From NCBI RefSeq assembly GCF_000948985.2, contig NZ_CP059733.1, forward strand, positions 3,038,001 to 3,102,000: DNA of 64,000 nucleotides, written 5' to 3'. The translations under genes were made by a program, and so were the position numbers. The notes beneath the pieces were generated by a model that had not been told where the DNA came from, ran no database searches, and saw nothing but the letters and a program-made list of their open reading frames with translations. This DNA comes from Thalassomonas viridans (GTDB taxonomy: Bacteria > Pseudomonadota > Gammaproteobacteria > Enterobacterales > Alteromonadaceae). Positions within the stretch are counted from its first letter, which is position 1. Each line of letters opens with the position of its first letter. Below, one piece after another: positions 24,952 through 33,462 of this stretch.

Positions 24952-25180
24952 AACCTGAACTCGGATTAATCTAAACCAGCCAGCACCGCGCTTTTAATGG
25001 TTCTCGGCGTTAAACTTGCTTCTAATAGCCCGCTATTCGTGCGCAAGTTTGCCTTGATAACCATCAAAAGCGCAGCACTGGTGCCATAATGAATAATTAT
25101 TGTGTATTAAATCAAGAGCACAATGGTTAAGTCATTGTTATTTAGGCATTAGCTGGCTCAGCTTAACCCGAGTTCAGGTT
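24952..25180. mobile_element. MITE-like element with nested inverted repeats
   Basis: Terminal repeats AACCTGAACTCGG (24952-24964) and its complement (25168-25180) enclose a 229-base non-coding segment. Inside are further arms: about 23 bases at 24980-25002 against 25059-25081 with few mismatches, and an inner AAACTTGC/GCAAGTTT pair. The whole can fold into one long cruciform. No transposase is encoded. Flanks share TAAAA, a possible target duplication. Confidence 0.6.
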
Positions 25181-25247
25181 AAAAATTTATTTACGTGCTC
25201 AATTTATAAGAGCACCCCTTTACTTATTTTTCAGATAGAGCATTCAA

Positions 25248-25763
25248 ATGTTTAATAAAAATGAACTGGTATCCGTGTACGAGAGTGCATTGGCTACCTT
25301 GATTGAGCAACGAACCGGTGAACTTAAGTTTTATGTAATCCAAGAAGCTTTTTCCCATATGTCTTTATCGGTAGCTTTTTGGCATTACGATATGTATTGG
25401 AATTTGTGGGAGAAACCGGGTAAGAGTTTTACTAAACACGATAAGGTTTCAAATGGCGAATTTATTATTCTATCGGACTTCGAAAAGGGCAGCGCCAGCA
25501 TTAAGGCGCTTAGAGATATTTTTTCAAGCTGGGAAGATGACGGGCTTGTAGAAAACGAAGATGAAAATATGGAGTTGCTTATCAAACTGGCGCATGAAGC
25601 TCTGGCTCGGGCATTAAACAGCGCCCGGGTGAAATCTCTATTGCTTGATATCTTCTCGGAAAACGAGCAGCTAAGTGAGATGCCTTTTCAGGAGTTGGTG
25701 AGGGTTGAAGATGTTGATGGTCACTTTGATATCAATTTTATGGCCGGTGAAGTAAATAGCTGA
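25248..25763 (+). CDS. Hypothetical protein
   Basis: The 171-residue product is acidic, soluble and predicted helical, with AFWHYDMYWNLWEKPGKSF in the middle. No family is recognised. No strong ribosome site; the ATG at 25248 is the first in the frame. It lies between the MITE-like element and another orphan gene. Confidence 0.6.
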   Translation: MFNKNELVSVYESALATLIEQRTGELKFYVIQEAFSHMSLSVAFWHYDMYWNLWEKPGKSFTKHDKVSNGEFIILSDFEKGSASIKALRDIFSSWEDDGLVENEDENMELLIKLAHEALARALNSARVKSLLLDIFSENEQLSEMPFQELVRVEDVDGHFDINFMAGEVNS

Positions 25764-25925
25764 CAAATGGTTTAGAAGAGGCATTTGCAGCAAATTTTTC
25801 TAATAAGTTTCAAGTTTACCCGGCTTTTGGCCTTTTGTGGCAACCAAGTGCGTAGTGGCTGCTTGTCTAACACAGAGTAAACAGAGTCAACGGCCAGGGG
25901 TAAAGGGTTATAAAAAAGGTATTCG

Positions 25926-26417
25926 ATGTACAAAGGCAGTTATTTAACAAAAGAAATTAAAGTGTTTTTTAATCGTATGGGTGAGTACGATGAACCATTT
26001 TTTATGTTGCTTAAATATGAATGCGATAGCGCTATAATAAAGAAGATTATCGACAACTCCTTCGAAGATCATGCTCCGCAGTGGAGTGTTTTTGATCTTG
26101 ACAGCAATTTGGTTTTTTTAGCGGCAGAGTGCTCAGCAACAAATATACATTTAACCGCCAGTACTATCGGTTCATTTCTGGCTTCAGAACCTGAGCCGCC
26201 AATCGTGCATACCGCTATAGTTAAACATAATTGTTTAACTGAACCCGTAAACACCTTTAAATGCTGCTTTGAGCTGTTAAGCGAATTATCTGAAAACTAT
26301 GAAAATGAATCCGTATTTGATGTAAAAGAGGTTTCTGAATTTACATTAAATGAGCCCAGGGTAAGTGGTGGTATATTAACCCGGTGTAAAAGCGTGCTGC
26401 ATTCGTGGTTTAGGTAG
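25926..26417 (+). CDS. Hypothetical protein
   Basis: The 163-residue protein has no signal peptide or membrane segment and no recognised domain. It contains several cysteines (KYECDS, AAECSA, HNCLTE, FKCCFELL) and a GGILTRCKSVLHSWFR end. Context offers no clue. Confidence 0.58.
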   Translation: MYKGSYLTKEIKVFFNRMGEYDEPFFMLLKYECDSAIIKKIIDNSFEDHAPQWSVFDLDSNLVFLAAECSATNIHLTASTIGSFLASEPEPPIVHTAIVKHNCLTEPVNTFKCCFELLSELSENYENESVFDVKEVSEFTLNEPRVSGGILTRCKSVLHSWFR

Positions 26418-26585
26418 CGAGAGGCATTTTTAACCATTTTATGATATTAAAGCTAGCTGTGCCGTACGGCTATTCACTGACAGCAGCTTAAAATTGATCT
26501 GCGTTCAATCTGGATGTTATGCCTGTTAACGGCGTTATACCGCCAGGTTGAACACAAAATTCAGTAACAAGCTTGGGGGGATAAG

Positions 26586-26954
26586 GTGACAAATTATATC
26601 GACGGCTTCGTTCTGCCGGTGCCGCGCGACCAGCTACAGGTGTATAGAGAGGTCGTTGAAAAGGTTGCGGAGATTTGGAAGGAACATGGCGCACTCGATT
26701 ACTCAGAATATGTTGGTGACGATTCGAGTTTGGAGGGCACCCGGTCTTTCACTGATGCCGCCAACACAAAAGAGGATGAAGTGGTTATCTTTGGTTGGGT
26801 CGTATTCGAATCTCGCGAGGCGCGTGATCTTGCAAATAAAAAAGTCGCAGCCGATCCAAGGATGACGGATTTGATCAAGCCACTGACTGATACATCAAGG
26901 CCAATCTTTGATGCTGAACGTATGGTGTATGGCGGGTTCCGGCCGCTCGTTTAA
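26586..26954 (+). CDS. DUF1428 family protein
   Basis: The 122-residue protein begins at a GTG (GGGGATAAG upstream) and matches DUF1428: YIDGFVLPVPRDQLQVYREV, WKEHGALDYSEYVGDD, FTDAANTKEDEVVIFGWVVFESREARD, ADPRM. Members form a dimeric ferredoxin-like fold of unknown role. The first 27 bases of a second copy are seen as a relic at about 30456-30483. Confidence 0.88.
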   Translation: MTNYIDGFVLPVPRDQLQVYREVVEKVAEIWKEHGALDYSEYVGDDSSLEGTRSFTDAANTKEDEVVIFGWVVFESREARDLANKKVAADPRMTDLIKPLTDTSRPIFDAERMVYGGFRPLV

Positions 26955-27248
26955 TTGTCTAGCCAGAGCACTGCATAACAAGAGCTGCACTCGATATTTT
27001 TCCCGCTACTGAAGTGGCCCATTAGCAGGTAAGTCGCTTGAATCAATATGCAAATGTATTGTGCGCGAGACAGAGCCACTGCTACCTAAAAAGCCTGATA
27101 CTTTCGAATCTGAATTAGCCTAAGAGGCCACTTCACTGATTGAGGCGTTTCATGCGTCCAACATTTAATAGAGATACAACTTTAATTAGATGTTTAATGG
27201 TGTAAGCTAGGGGAGTACTTTCAACGTAATTATTCACAAGGAGTTGAT
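26955..27248. other. Intergenic region with attC-like relic
   Basis: ATAACAAGAGCTGCACTCG at 26976-26994 resembles the start of an attC, and TGAGGCGTTTCATGC lies at 27138-27152, but a paired structure is not convincing. AAGGAG precedes the next gene. Confidence 0.3.
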
Positions 27249-28226
27249 ATGCCCAAGTATTGCACCAAGCAAAGTTGCCGTATGTTCAAAAACAATGCGG
27301 CCCAATTTGGAGCTAAATGTCTCATATGTAAAGGGCCTTTACAGGAAAAGGTGTTTGAGGTGAAAAAGGAGGTGGTGAAAGAGCTGAACTATCAGGAGTG
27401 GAAGGATGCGGCCCGGTATGCGGCTTTTTTTGGTCCTGATGTCGAATTGTTATCTCTCTGGAAAACAAACCAGTATCAGAAACTGGTGAAAAAATTTATT
27501 CAAAAGGAAAATGATACCCAGCAGAAGCTATATAAGCAAAAGTCGGTGGAAGTTGAAATTGATCCTAGCTATGTGCGGCAAATGGCAAAAAGCGGTGCTC
27601 GCAGGGCCAGGGGGGTTGATCTGGTCACGTCATGGGCAAACTATGTTAATACGGCATTACCTAAAATCTTTAATGCCGGTATCATCTATAACAATATTGA
27701 ATTACAGGCCTTTGACAATATTGTAAAAAAAATGCAGATCAAGGCTTCGGAGTTAAAGTCAGCCGGTAAGGTGATCTGTGGCGGCACCACTTGTAGTAGC
27801 TTTGATGGTATCGTGGTCGCCAACCTTTTGCTGGAAAAAAACGCTGACCTGCTCTTTTCTTTAGGGCACGAAACCGGTCATTATCTTGACTACAGTACCC
27901 GGGGGAAATTACCCGAATGTTTACTTCAGCAGTCGTTATTAGGGATGGAAGGGGATTATCTGGAAATGTGCAAGGGGGATGAACATGCCAAGGAGTATTT
28001 TGCTGATGCTTTTGCCACAGTGCTTCTTTTGGCGATGAAGAAAAGCCAAACCGAGATAGTTGATGCGGCTAAAGCTTTATTTAAAGGTAACACGGTGACA
28101 TCTGAGCACCCGAGCGGTCTTGATCGGGTTAAAAACATCAATAAAGTCTGTCAGCGTTATTTTAATACACCACAAAAAATCCAGCAATTTGGCCATGAAG
28201 GTTATTCAATCGGCACGAATCTTTAG
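27249..28226 (+). CDS. Putative zinc metallopeptidase with N-terminal zinc ribbon
   Basis: The 325-residue protein opens with a four-cysteine zinc-ribbon-like region (KYCTKQSCRMF, then KCLICKGPL). Residues 207-211 are HETGH, an HExxH metallopeptidase site, followed by HYLDYSTRGK; about 38 residues on, EYFADAFAT (E249, D253) would give the third ligand as in gluzincins. It has no signal peptide, so an internal target is likely. It resembles M48/M78-type or phage-derived peptidases only in these motifs. AAGGAG lies before the ATG. Confidence 0.75.
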   Translation: MPKYCTKQSCRMFKNNAAQFGAKCLICKGPLQEKVFEVKKEVVKELNYQEWKDAARYAAFFGPDVELLSLWKTNQYQKLVKKFIQKENDTQQKLYKQKSVEVEIDPSYVRQMAKSGARRARGVDLVTSWANYVNTALPKIFNAGIIYNNIELQAFDNIVKKMQIKASELKSAGKVICGGTTCSSFDGIVVANLLLEKNADLLFSLGHETGHYLDYSTRGKLPECLLQQSLLGMEGDYLEMCKGDEHAKEYFADAFATVLLLAMKKSQTEIVDAAKALFKGNTVTSEHPSGLDRVKNINKVCQRYFNTPQKIQQFGHEGYSIGTNL

Positions 28227-28269
28227 GGTTATACTCTGCTGATTTTATATAGTAGGAGCCTGTGGGAAA

Positions 28270-28452
28270 AGCTCCCGTTATCTTTATGAATACTGATACT
28301 TGCTGACGCTGCCTGGAATAAGGCAGGGCACCCAAATCTGTATTAACTATCAATAAAAATGGAATTAAGGTTACAGAAAAGGAATTCACCAAGACCATGG
28401 CATGCGCAGGTGTTGGTAGTGACGAAAAAGCGTTTGTTTTGATATTCTAATC
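28270..28452 (+). pseudogene. Possible C-terminal relic of a cassette protein
   Basis: One frame reads INKNGIKVTEKEFTKTMACAGV and then GSDEKAFVLIF before a stop at 28450, with protein-like character but no start. It is directly followed by the attC-like site at 28453-28513, so it may be the tail of a degenerate cassette gene. Confidence 0.35.
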
Positions 28453-28513
28453 TGCTAACAAACCTGTCAATAAGGACGCTCGTAAGCTCGCGCCTGTTAC
28501 GCGAGCGTTGTGC
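28453..28513 (+). other. Degenerate attC-like site
   Basis: TGCTAACAAACCTG at the left and CGAGCGTTGTGC at the right, with CGCTCGTAAGCTCGCG...CGCGAGCG as inner arms. The right core is GTTGTGC instead of GTTRRRY with A/G, and no integron is near. Confidence 0.4.
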
Positions 28514-28588
28514 AGCACTCCCCACTTTTATATCGTACTGATAAAAATGCTGTAGAGGGCTGCTGAGCCAAAATCAAAGCTAAGTGCT

Positions 28589-29467
28589 TTAGCTGTTTTT
28601 TATTTGCCTGGCTAGTTCGTCAATTCCTGCCAGAGGCTGACCTAAATGCTCATAGGTTTCTGCGGATACGAAACGCTCATCGAGACCGCCACAGACTTCC
28701 CAAATACGCCTTAGAAATGCTGCTTCGGTGGCAGGTAATCCTAATTCATTGACAGTTTCCAGAGGAAGTTTTTGGACCGAAACCTCTGGGTCATAAATCA
28801 TAAAGAAGCGCTGTGTCGCCTCCTGGAAGGTCATAGCCTCATGGCCTTGCACCGGGTATTTCTGATTTAACGCCCTGGGGTTCTCAATGGCCTGGTGAAT
28901 ATGCCTGGCAAGCTGAAAACTATTGGTAAAGAAAATTTTATGGGGAAGGTCACCAAATAAATAGAGCGCATTGTTGTCAACAAAACGGATAAATGAATCG
29001 GCAAAAAACGAGCAGTAGAAGAAGGTATATGGAATGCCCGAGTCTTCGATAAGTTTCATGCCGGCCTCCCTGATTTCGCGGGTTTCTATGGTGCCATTCA
29101 GGAAGAAATCGTCATGGAGCGATTCCAACCCGGCGATTTGCATAATGTGTTTAACCTTATTGGCCTTCGCCGCTTCAACAATGTTTTGTACGCCTTCTCT
29201 TTCTGTATAGAAGGGCAAATTCATATCTGTTGTTTCAGTATTGAGGTGTATGTATAGGGCGTCGGTTCCCTTGAGAGCGGTGATAAGGCTTTGTTTATCA
29301 CTTACGTCTCCCCCAACGATTTCTACGCTGTCTGGCAGTATTTTCTTCGCGTTTTCTGGATTGCGGGCAACGACCCGTACTGTTACTCCGTCATTGACGA
29401 GTTGCCGGGTGATAGTGGTGGACAGGAAACCTGTCGCTCCGATGATAGTAAGTTTTTTATTAGCCAT
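28589..29467 (-). CDS. NmrA-like NAD(P)-binding protein (atypical SDR)
   Basis: The start at 29467 is used because AAGGATAACC precedes it and the Rossmann motif follows at once (MANKKLTIIGATGFLST). The 292-residue protein has GATGFL, VRVVARNPENAKK, a DVSDK segment and HIMQIAGLES, as in NmrA/atypical short-chain dehydrogenases that sense or use NAD(P). It is divergent from a MerR-type gene, with a MerR-type promoter (20-base spacer) in front of it, so it is probably induced by that regulator. Confidence 0.83.
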   Translation of the reverse strand: MANKKLTIIGATGFLSTTITRQLVNDGVTVRVVARNPENAKKILPDSVEIVGGDVSDKQSLITALKGTDALYIHLNTETTDMNLPFYTEREGVQNIVEAAKANKVKHIMQIAGLESLHDDFFLNGTIETREIREAGMKLIEDSGIPYTFFYCSFFADSFIRFVDNNALYLFGDLPHKIFFTNSFQLARHIHQAIENPRALNQKYPVQGHEAMTFQEATQRFFMIYDPEVSVQKLPLETVNELGLPATEAAFLRRIWEVCGGLDERFVSAETYEHLGQPLAGIDELARQIKNS

Positions 29468-29501
29468 GGTTATCCTTATGTGTTTAACAGAATATGACCG
29501 G

Positions 29502-29533
29502 ATGATAAACTGTTGGGTATACCCCACAGTCAA
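29502..29533 (-). promoter_or_regulatory. MerR-type promoter with 20-base spacer and palindromic operator
   Basis: On the minus strand TTGACT (29528-29533) and TATCAT (29502-29507) are separated by 20 bases, longer than the usual 17, as in promoters activated by MerR proteins through DNA twisting. The spacer carries the near-perfect palindrome CTGTTGGGTATACCCCACAG (29510-29529 plus strand). It drives the NmrA-like gene. Confidence 0.75.
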
Positions 29534-29550
29534 GAGCTTTTTTGCAAGAA

Positions 29551-29904
29551 ATGAAAATTAGTGAGCTTTGTAAACAAACTGGCTTGAGTAAAGATGGAAT
29601 TCGCCATTATGAACAGCTTGGCCTGATTCACTCGCAACGAAAGCCTGCAGGAACCCGTTACTATCAAGATTACGACGAAAATTCTATAGTGCGAATTGAG
29701 ATAATTCAATGCGGTAAATCTTGCGGCTTTACCCTGAAAGAGATTAAAAATATTTTTGATTGCACTGATAACGATGAGCTGTCTTTAGCAGAACTCCGGC
29801 CTTTTTTATTGCAAAAACTTGCAGAACTTGACTTAAAAGTTGCGGAAATCGAAAAAATGAGGGGGATAATCAAGCAGAACCTGGCTGGAGTGGATTGTCA
29901 GTAA
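29551..29904 (+). CDS. MerR family transcriptional regulator
   Basis: The start at 29551 is the natural one (MKISELCKQTGLSKDGIRHYEQLGLI). The 117-residue protein has the N-terminal winged HTH of MerR, then CGFTLKEIKNIF and a C-terminal coiled coil for dimerisation. The two cysteines in IIQCGKSCGF and one in VDCQ could sense metals or redox, but the usual metal-site pattern is not complete. It controls the divergent NmrA-like gene by the operator at 29510-29529. Confidence 0.88.
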   Translation: MKISELCKQTGLSKDGIRHYEQLGLIHSQRKPAGTRYYQDYDENSIVRIEIIQCGKSCGFTLKEIKNIFDCTDNDELSLAELRPFLLQKLAELDLKVAEIEKMRGIIKQNLAGVDCQ

Positions 29905-30124
29905 ATGTAGGTTTTGCGGTGTTTGATAGAAAGGCAGGACTGATGCATTGAGTTGCCGCTTTAGTCAATGTTGGTATGTTCACTGTAATAATATAACCAT
30001 GAGGTGTCAGCAGCGCATGCAAGGCGTTCAGGCAGGGACAAATATTCCGTTGCTTCGCAACTTCGTATTGACCGCTTAGCTTGTCGTTAATATTATTATC
30101 TCTCAGATTTTTCAGGGAAAACTT

Positions 30125-30307
30125 ATGTCTAAGAAACAAATTAACTTCAATTCATATTTTTTAGCATCATTTATCTTTTTGCTGGTCGCTGTATTCAATT
30201 TCACCGAAGAGGATTTCGTTGGCATAAGTATTTTTGTTGGCTTGGCTATTGCGACATTTGTGTTGGGGTTTGTAAAACAAAAAAGCAAACTTCAGAAAAC
30301 TAAGTAA
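30125..30307 (+). CDS. Small two-TM membrane protein
   Basis: A 60-residue protein with two predicted membrane helices (about residues 11-27 and 31-50) and a basic tail (KQKSKLQKTK). It begins at an ATG with no strong ribosome site, though AGGGAAAACTT precedes it. No family recognised. Confidence 0.55.
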   Translation: MSKKQINFNSYFLASFIFLLVAVFNFTEEDFVGISIFVGLAIATFVLGFVKQKSKLQKTK

Positions 30308-30455
30308 ATGGCATTAATAAGGCCGTCAACCATCGCCCACGTAAATGGGTTGGATCTTTGAACTGCTGAACGGTTCTCCGGATTGTTACAAGGCGTTCAG
30401 AAATGATTCTTAATGCCCGACAAAACAAACTCCAGTAATAAGATTGCAGGATAAC

Positions 30456-30483
30456 GTGACGCATTATATCGACGGGTTCGTAA
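30456..30483 (+). pseudogene. Relic of a DUF1428 gene start
   Basis: GTGACGCATTATATCGACGG reads V-T-H-Y-I-D-G-F-V, matching the start of the DUF1428 gene at 26586 (VTNYIDGFV) including the preceding GGATAA; similarity ends immediately after. It looks like the breakpoint of a deletion or duplication. Confidence 0.6.
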
Positions 30484-30534
30484 ACTCATTGTTGTTTCAA
30501 GCGTTAGTGCTTGCAGGTATATGAGAGGTCAAAA

Positions 30535-31218
30535 ATGAATTTAAGTCATTCAAGTCTTCATTATTACATAATGAAGCATATAGTCGATGAGGGAAGGGCA
30601 CCCAAAATAACGCAATTGTCCGGTGCGTTTGGAGTATCAACCAATGTAATGGTTGATGCCCTAAAATCTCTTCAGGACTATCACGGAGTGGTTTTGCATC
30701 CTGTATCTTCTGAGGTCTGGGTAATACATCCGTTTTCTACCGCACCGACAAATTTTTGGATCGAGTCCGAAAAAGGAAGTTGGTGGGGAAACTGTGCTTG
30801 GTGTTCATTAGGTGCAGCGGCACTGCTAGATTGTGATTTAACAATAACAACAACTTTGGGCGGTGAATCCAGGCAAATTATTATTGAAATAGCCGGCGGC
30901 CAAATAAAAAACCAAGATATCTTCATTCACTTCCCAATTCCTATGGTTAAAGCTTGGGACAACGTTACATATACTTGCAGCACTATGCTTATGTTTGAGT
31001 CAGAATCTGACATTGATGATTGGTGTGAACGCCATGGTATGGATAAGGGCGATGTTCAACCAATAAATAATGTATGGGAGTTTTCTAAGGTATGGTACGG
31101 GAATCATCTAAACCCTGAGTGGGTTAAATGGTCAGTGGATGAGGCAAAAGAAATTTTTGAGCGTTTCAAACTCGTAAATCCTATATGGAAAATGCCGTCA
31201 GACGGCAACAGGTTCTAG
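30535..31218 (+). CDS. MerB-like (alkylmercury lyase family) protein with N-terminal winged helix
   Basis: The start at 30535 follows GAGAGGTC. The 227-residue protein has a winged-helix-like region (residues 1-60) and then the MerB-type core: VWVIHPFSTAPTNFWIE, WWGNCAWCSLGAAALL (Cys87 and Cys90) and TYTCSTMLMFES (Cys148). MerB uses two cysteines and an aspartate to cleave carbon-mercury bonds; Cys90 and Cys148 seem to align with these, but the Asp after WC-A-L is replaced (SLGA). No mer genes adjoin. The family is sure; organomercury lyase activity is not. Confidence 0.75.
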   Translation: MNLSHSSLHYYIMKHIVDEGRAPKITQLSGAFGVSTNVMVDALKSLQDYHGVVLHPVSSEVWVIHPFSTAPTNFWIESEKGSWWGNCAWCSLGAAALLDCDLTITTTLGGESRQIIIEIAGGQIKNQDIFIHFPIPMVKAWDNVTYTCSTMLMFESESDIDDWCERHGMDKGDVQPINNVWEFSKVWYGNHLNPEWVKWSVDEAKEIFERFKLVNPIWKMPSDGNRF

Positions 31219-31219
31219 C

Positions 31220-31288
31220 ACTAACAAGTGGCTGCTAGGAACTTCATTACACCACGAACCATACCGCTCCAAAGCCAAAGGTTAGACT
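31220..31288 (+). other. Degenerate attC-like site
   Basis: ACTAACAAGTGGCTGC on the left and GCCAAAGGTTAGACTC on the right; inner pairing is weak. It separates the MerB-like and GNAT genes. Confidence 0.35.
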
Positions 31289-31300
31289 CAAGAGAAAAAT

Positions 31301-31804
31301 ATGATACCAACAATAGAAACTGAAAGGCTTAAGTTAGTTCCGCCAAGCCTGGAATGCTTTGATGCATATGAGAAGTTTTATACAGATGAAGAAGCATCGA
31401 AAATGTATGGCGGGCCTGTTAATAAAGAACAAGTTTGGGCTAGATTGAAAGCCGATCTGGGATCATGGCATTTATTAGGCTTTGGTGTCTGGGTAATCCA
31501 GTTGAAATCAGATAATAGCTATGTTGGCACTTGTGGTTTTTGGCAGGGTAAAGACTGGCCCAGAGAACTTACTTGGTGGGTAACACCTGAAGGGCGCGGA
31601 AAAGGTATAGCTACAGAAGCATCTAATGCAGCTTTGTTGCACGCTTATAACGAGTTCAAATGGGATGTAGTTGAAACCTATATGAATGACGAGAATGTTG
31701 CTGCGCGTGCCTTAGTAGAAAAGTTAGCTGGTAAAAAAGTCAGGCGGGAAAAGTTTAATGATGGTTTGAGTAGAGATATCTATGTATTACCTAAACCGGC
31801 CTGA
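31301..31804 (+). CDS. GNAT family N-acetyltransferase, RimJ/RimL type
   Basis: The 167-residue protein begins with the RimJ-like IETERLKLVPPSLECFDAY and contains YVGTCGFWQG, then motif A as ELTWWVTPEGRGKGIATEASNAAL, and VVETYMNDENVAARALVEKLAGKK. It is an acetyl-CoA-dependent transferase for an amine or protein N-terminus; the substrate is unknown. It lies in a row of small genes preceded by GTTA-type cassette cores. Confidence 0.88.
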   Translation: MIPTIETERLKLVPPSLECFDAYEKFYTDEEASKMYGGPVNKEQVWARLKADLGSWHLLGFGVWVIQLKSDNSYVGTCGFWQGKDWPRELTWWVTPEGRGKGIATEASNAALLHAYNEFKWDVVETYMNDENVAARALVEKLAGKKVRREKFNDGLSRDIYVLPKPA

Positions 31805-31869
31805 TAAACTAATTGCTCCTACCTCAATGCAGTTTTAGCGTTAAGTGACAGTGTTCAAAAAGGTTAGCT

Positions 31870-32160
31870 ATGATAAGCAGCGAATATATAGCAATCAGCC
31901 CTGATAACGAAAAGTTATCTTTGACTCTTGAGGTAGGGTTGCCGGAACCAGATCCAAATGGAGGCGATTATAGATGTAAAATTTGTGCTTTGGCTTTAGA
32001 AGTTGATGAGTATGTTTATGGCGTAGATGCCATTCAATCTTATTGCCTTGTATCAAAGCGATTGAAAATGCTATTTAGTCAGCTAATTTCTGAAGGTTGG
32101 AAATTTTATTTCCCAGGTTATCTTGATATGGAAATAGATTTTCTGGCTGGGTATTTTTAG
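31870..32160 (+). CDS. Hypothetical protein (DUF6968-like)
   Basis: The 96-residue protein has VGLPEPDPNGGDYRCKI and VYGVDAIQSYCLVSKRLKMLF, an arrangement I associate with a small family (DUF6968 or similar) of beta-rich proteins; the match is tentative. It is preceded by TTAGCGTTAAGTG, a cassette-core-like sequence, and followed by an attC-like site. Confidence 0.62.
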   Translation: MISSEYIAISPDNEKLSLTLEVGLPEPDPNGGDYRCKICALALEVDEYVYGVDAIQSYCLVSKRLKMLFSQLISEGWKFYFPGYLDMEIDFLAGYF

Positions 32161-32167
32161 TAATAAA

Positions 32168-32258
32168 TATAACAAGCCGTAGCAATCATGCTCGTTGGTC
32201 GCTGGGGCAGTCAAAACACCGGGTTTATTTGTCTGCCCCTGTGCTGGGCGGTTATTAC
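32168..32258 (+). other. attC-like site
   Basis: ATAACAAGCCGTAGC opens and GCTGGGCGGTTATTAC closes it; inside, TGGGGCAGTC and GTCTGCCCC are inverted arms around ACACCGGGTTT. It is better preserved than the other sites of this region. Confidence 0.55.
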
Positions 32259-32270
32259 GGGCATCTTAAT

Positions 32271-32612
32271 ATGGGGAGTGAGTTGAAAAATATTATAGTC
32301 AGACCTCTTGAATGGCATTTAGCTTTTCTAGGCGTATTTGTTATTAGTTTGTTTTATTTGCAAATTGTTAGCACTCCTACTTTTCTTATGACTCTTGTCG
32401 GTATTTCAGCGTTCAACTACCTGGAATATGACACAGCATTAACTGTAGTTTATGGCTGTTCGTTTATAGGGCTAATTTTAGGCGTTTTATGGGCTGAACG
32501 AGTCAGGAGAACGCTAGGTATTGTAACTTTTACTGCTTATTTGCTTTCTACACCAGAAATTGATGGCTGGCGTGATTCAGCTGGCAATAAAATCCAGAGA
32601 AAAGTAACATAA
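32271..32612 (+). CDS. Small membrane protein
   Basis: The earlier in-frame start lies in the attC-like site, so 32271 is used. The 113-residue protein has hydrophobic segments around residues 14-30, 35-50 and 58-75 and a polar C-terminal tail (PEIDGWRDSAGNKIQ). No family is recognised. Confidence 0.6.
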   Translation: MGSELKNIIVRPLEWHLAFLGVFVISLFYLQIVSTPTFLMTLVGISAFNYLEYDTALTVVYGCSFIGLILGVLWAERVRRTLGIVTFTAYLLSTPEIDGWRDSAGNKIQRKVT

Positions 32613-32751
32613 CAATTTAATAAGTAAGGAAAAGCACTATACGGCATAACCCGTGCTGCACTCGAAATTTTCTCCGCTACGCTCCAAAATGCGGGTGAAC
32701 CAAAGTGTTAAGCTTACAATAATTCTATGCGCCAATATTGAGTAGTAACCG

Positions 32752-33051
32752 ATGAAACCTAAATTATTTGTTCTAAAAATGCCATTTGAGGATGGGCCAG
32801 GAAAAATGTGGATTTGTTCGCATTGTGCACTTATAGAAGGTGCATTATCCGTTAATACGCACTGGGAAGATGCTGTCGATGTTCGTCGAATTGACTTTCC
32901 TAAACCTCGGACAGAGGTAGTAGAACTATTAGGTGACAATAACCAATGGCTGCCAGTTCTTATATTGGAAAACAATAAAACTATTACTGACCCTGTAAAA
33001 ATAATTAATTATTTAGCAAATGAGTTTGGTGGTGCTGCGGTACATCTATAG
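32752..33051 (+). CDS. DUF3088 family thioredoxin-fold protein
   Basis: The 99-residue product matches DUF3088: KLFVLKMPFEDG, WICSHCALIEGAL, VRRIDFPKPRTEVVELLGDNNQWLPVLILENN and a C-terminal ITDPVKIINYLANEFGG. The fold is thioredoxin/glutaredoxin-like with a CSHC motif in place of the usual CxxC disulphide site (Cys22 and Cys25 here). Its reaction is unknown. Confidence 0.82.
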   Translation: MKPKLFVLKMPFEDGPGKMWICSHCALIEGALSVNTHWEDAVDVRRIDFPKPRTEVVELLGDNNQWLPVLILENNKTITDPVKIINYLANEFGGAAVHL

Positions 33052-33462
33052 TTAAAGCGAAGAACACGGTGGGAGTTCAATTGTTCAAGGTTGACTTGTT
33101 AACAATGCGGGTGATTGTCAATATTCTCTAGTCCCAATAGTATCAGGTAATTCTGTCTAACCAGTTAATGCGATTGAATTTATTATTAGGTGTTTTACCT
33201 GAAATGTAATAAAGTCAGTTAATTAAAATGTTATGTAAAAACGCTATGGCCGGAAAAAATTGCTGTATTCTTCTCTGGCGATTGGTCGTAAGTACCGTTT
33301 GACAGGAGTGCCATTGGCTTTTTGTACGGAACGCCTTACGACTTTGGTTATTGCTACGTCTCAATTACGTAACCGTGCCTCAAATATGTGCAGCAAGTTG
33401 CATTTAACTTACAACAAGTTACTCGCTGTTCAGACGGATATAACACTCATTAAGGAGTATAT
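33052..33462. other. Intergenic region, 411 bases
   Basis: No gene is supported. A short open frame around 33260-33466 lacks a ribosome site and protein character. The promoter and AAGGAG of the following DUF2059 gene lie at the right end. Confidence 0.45.
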
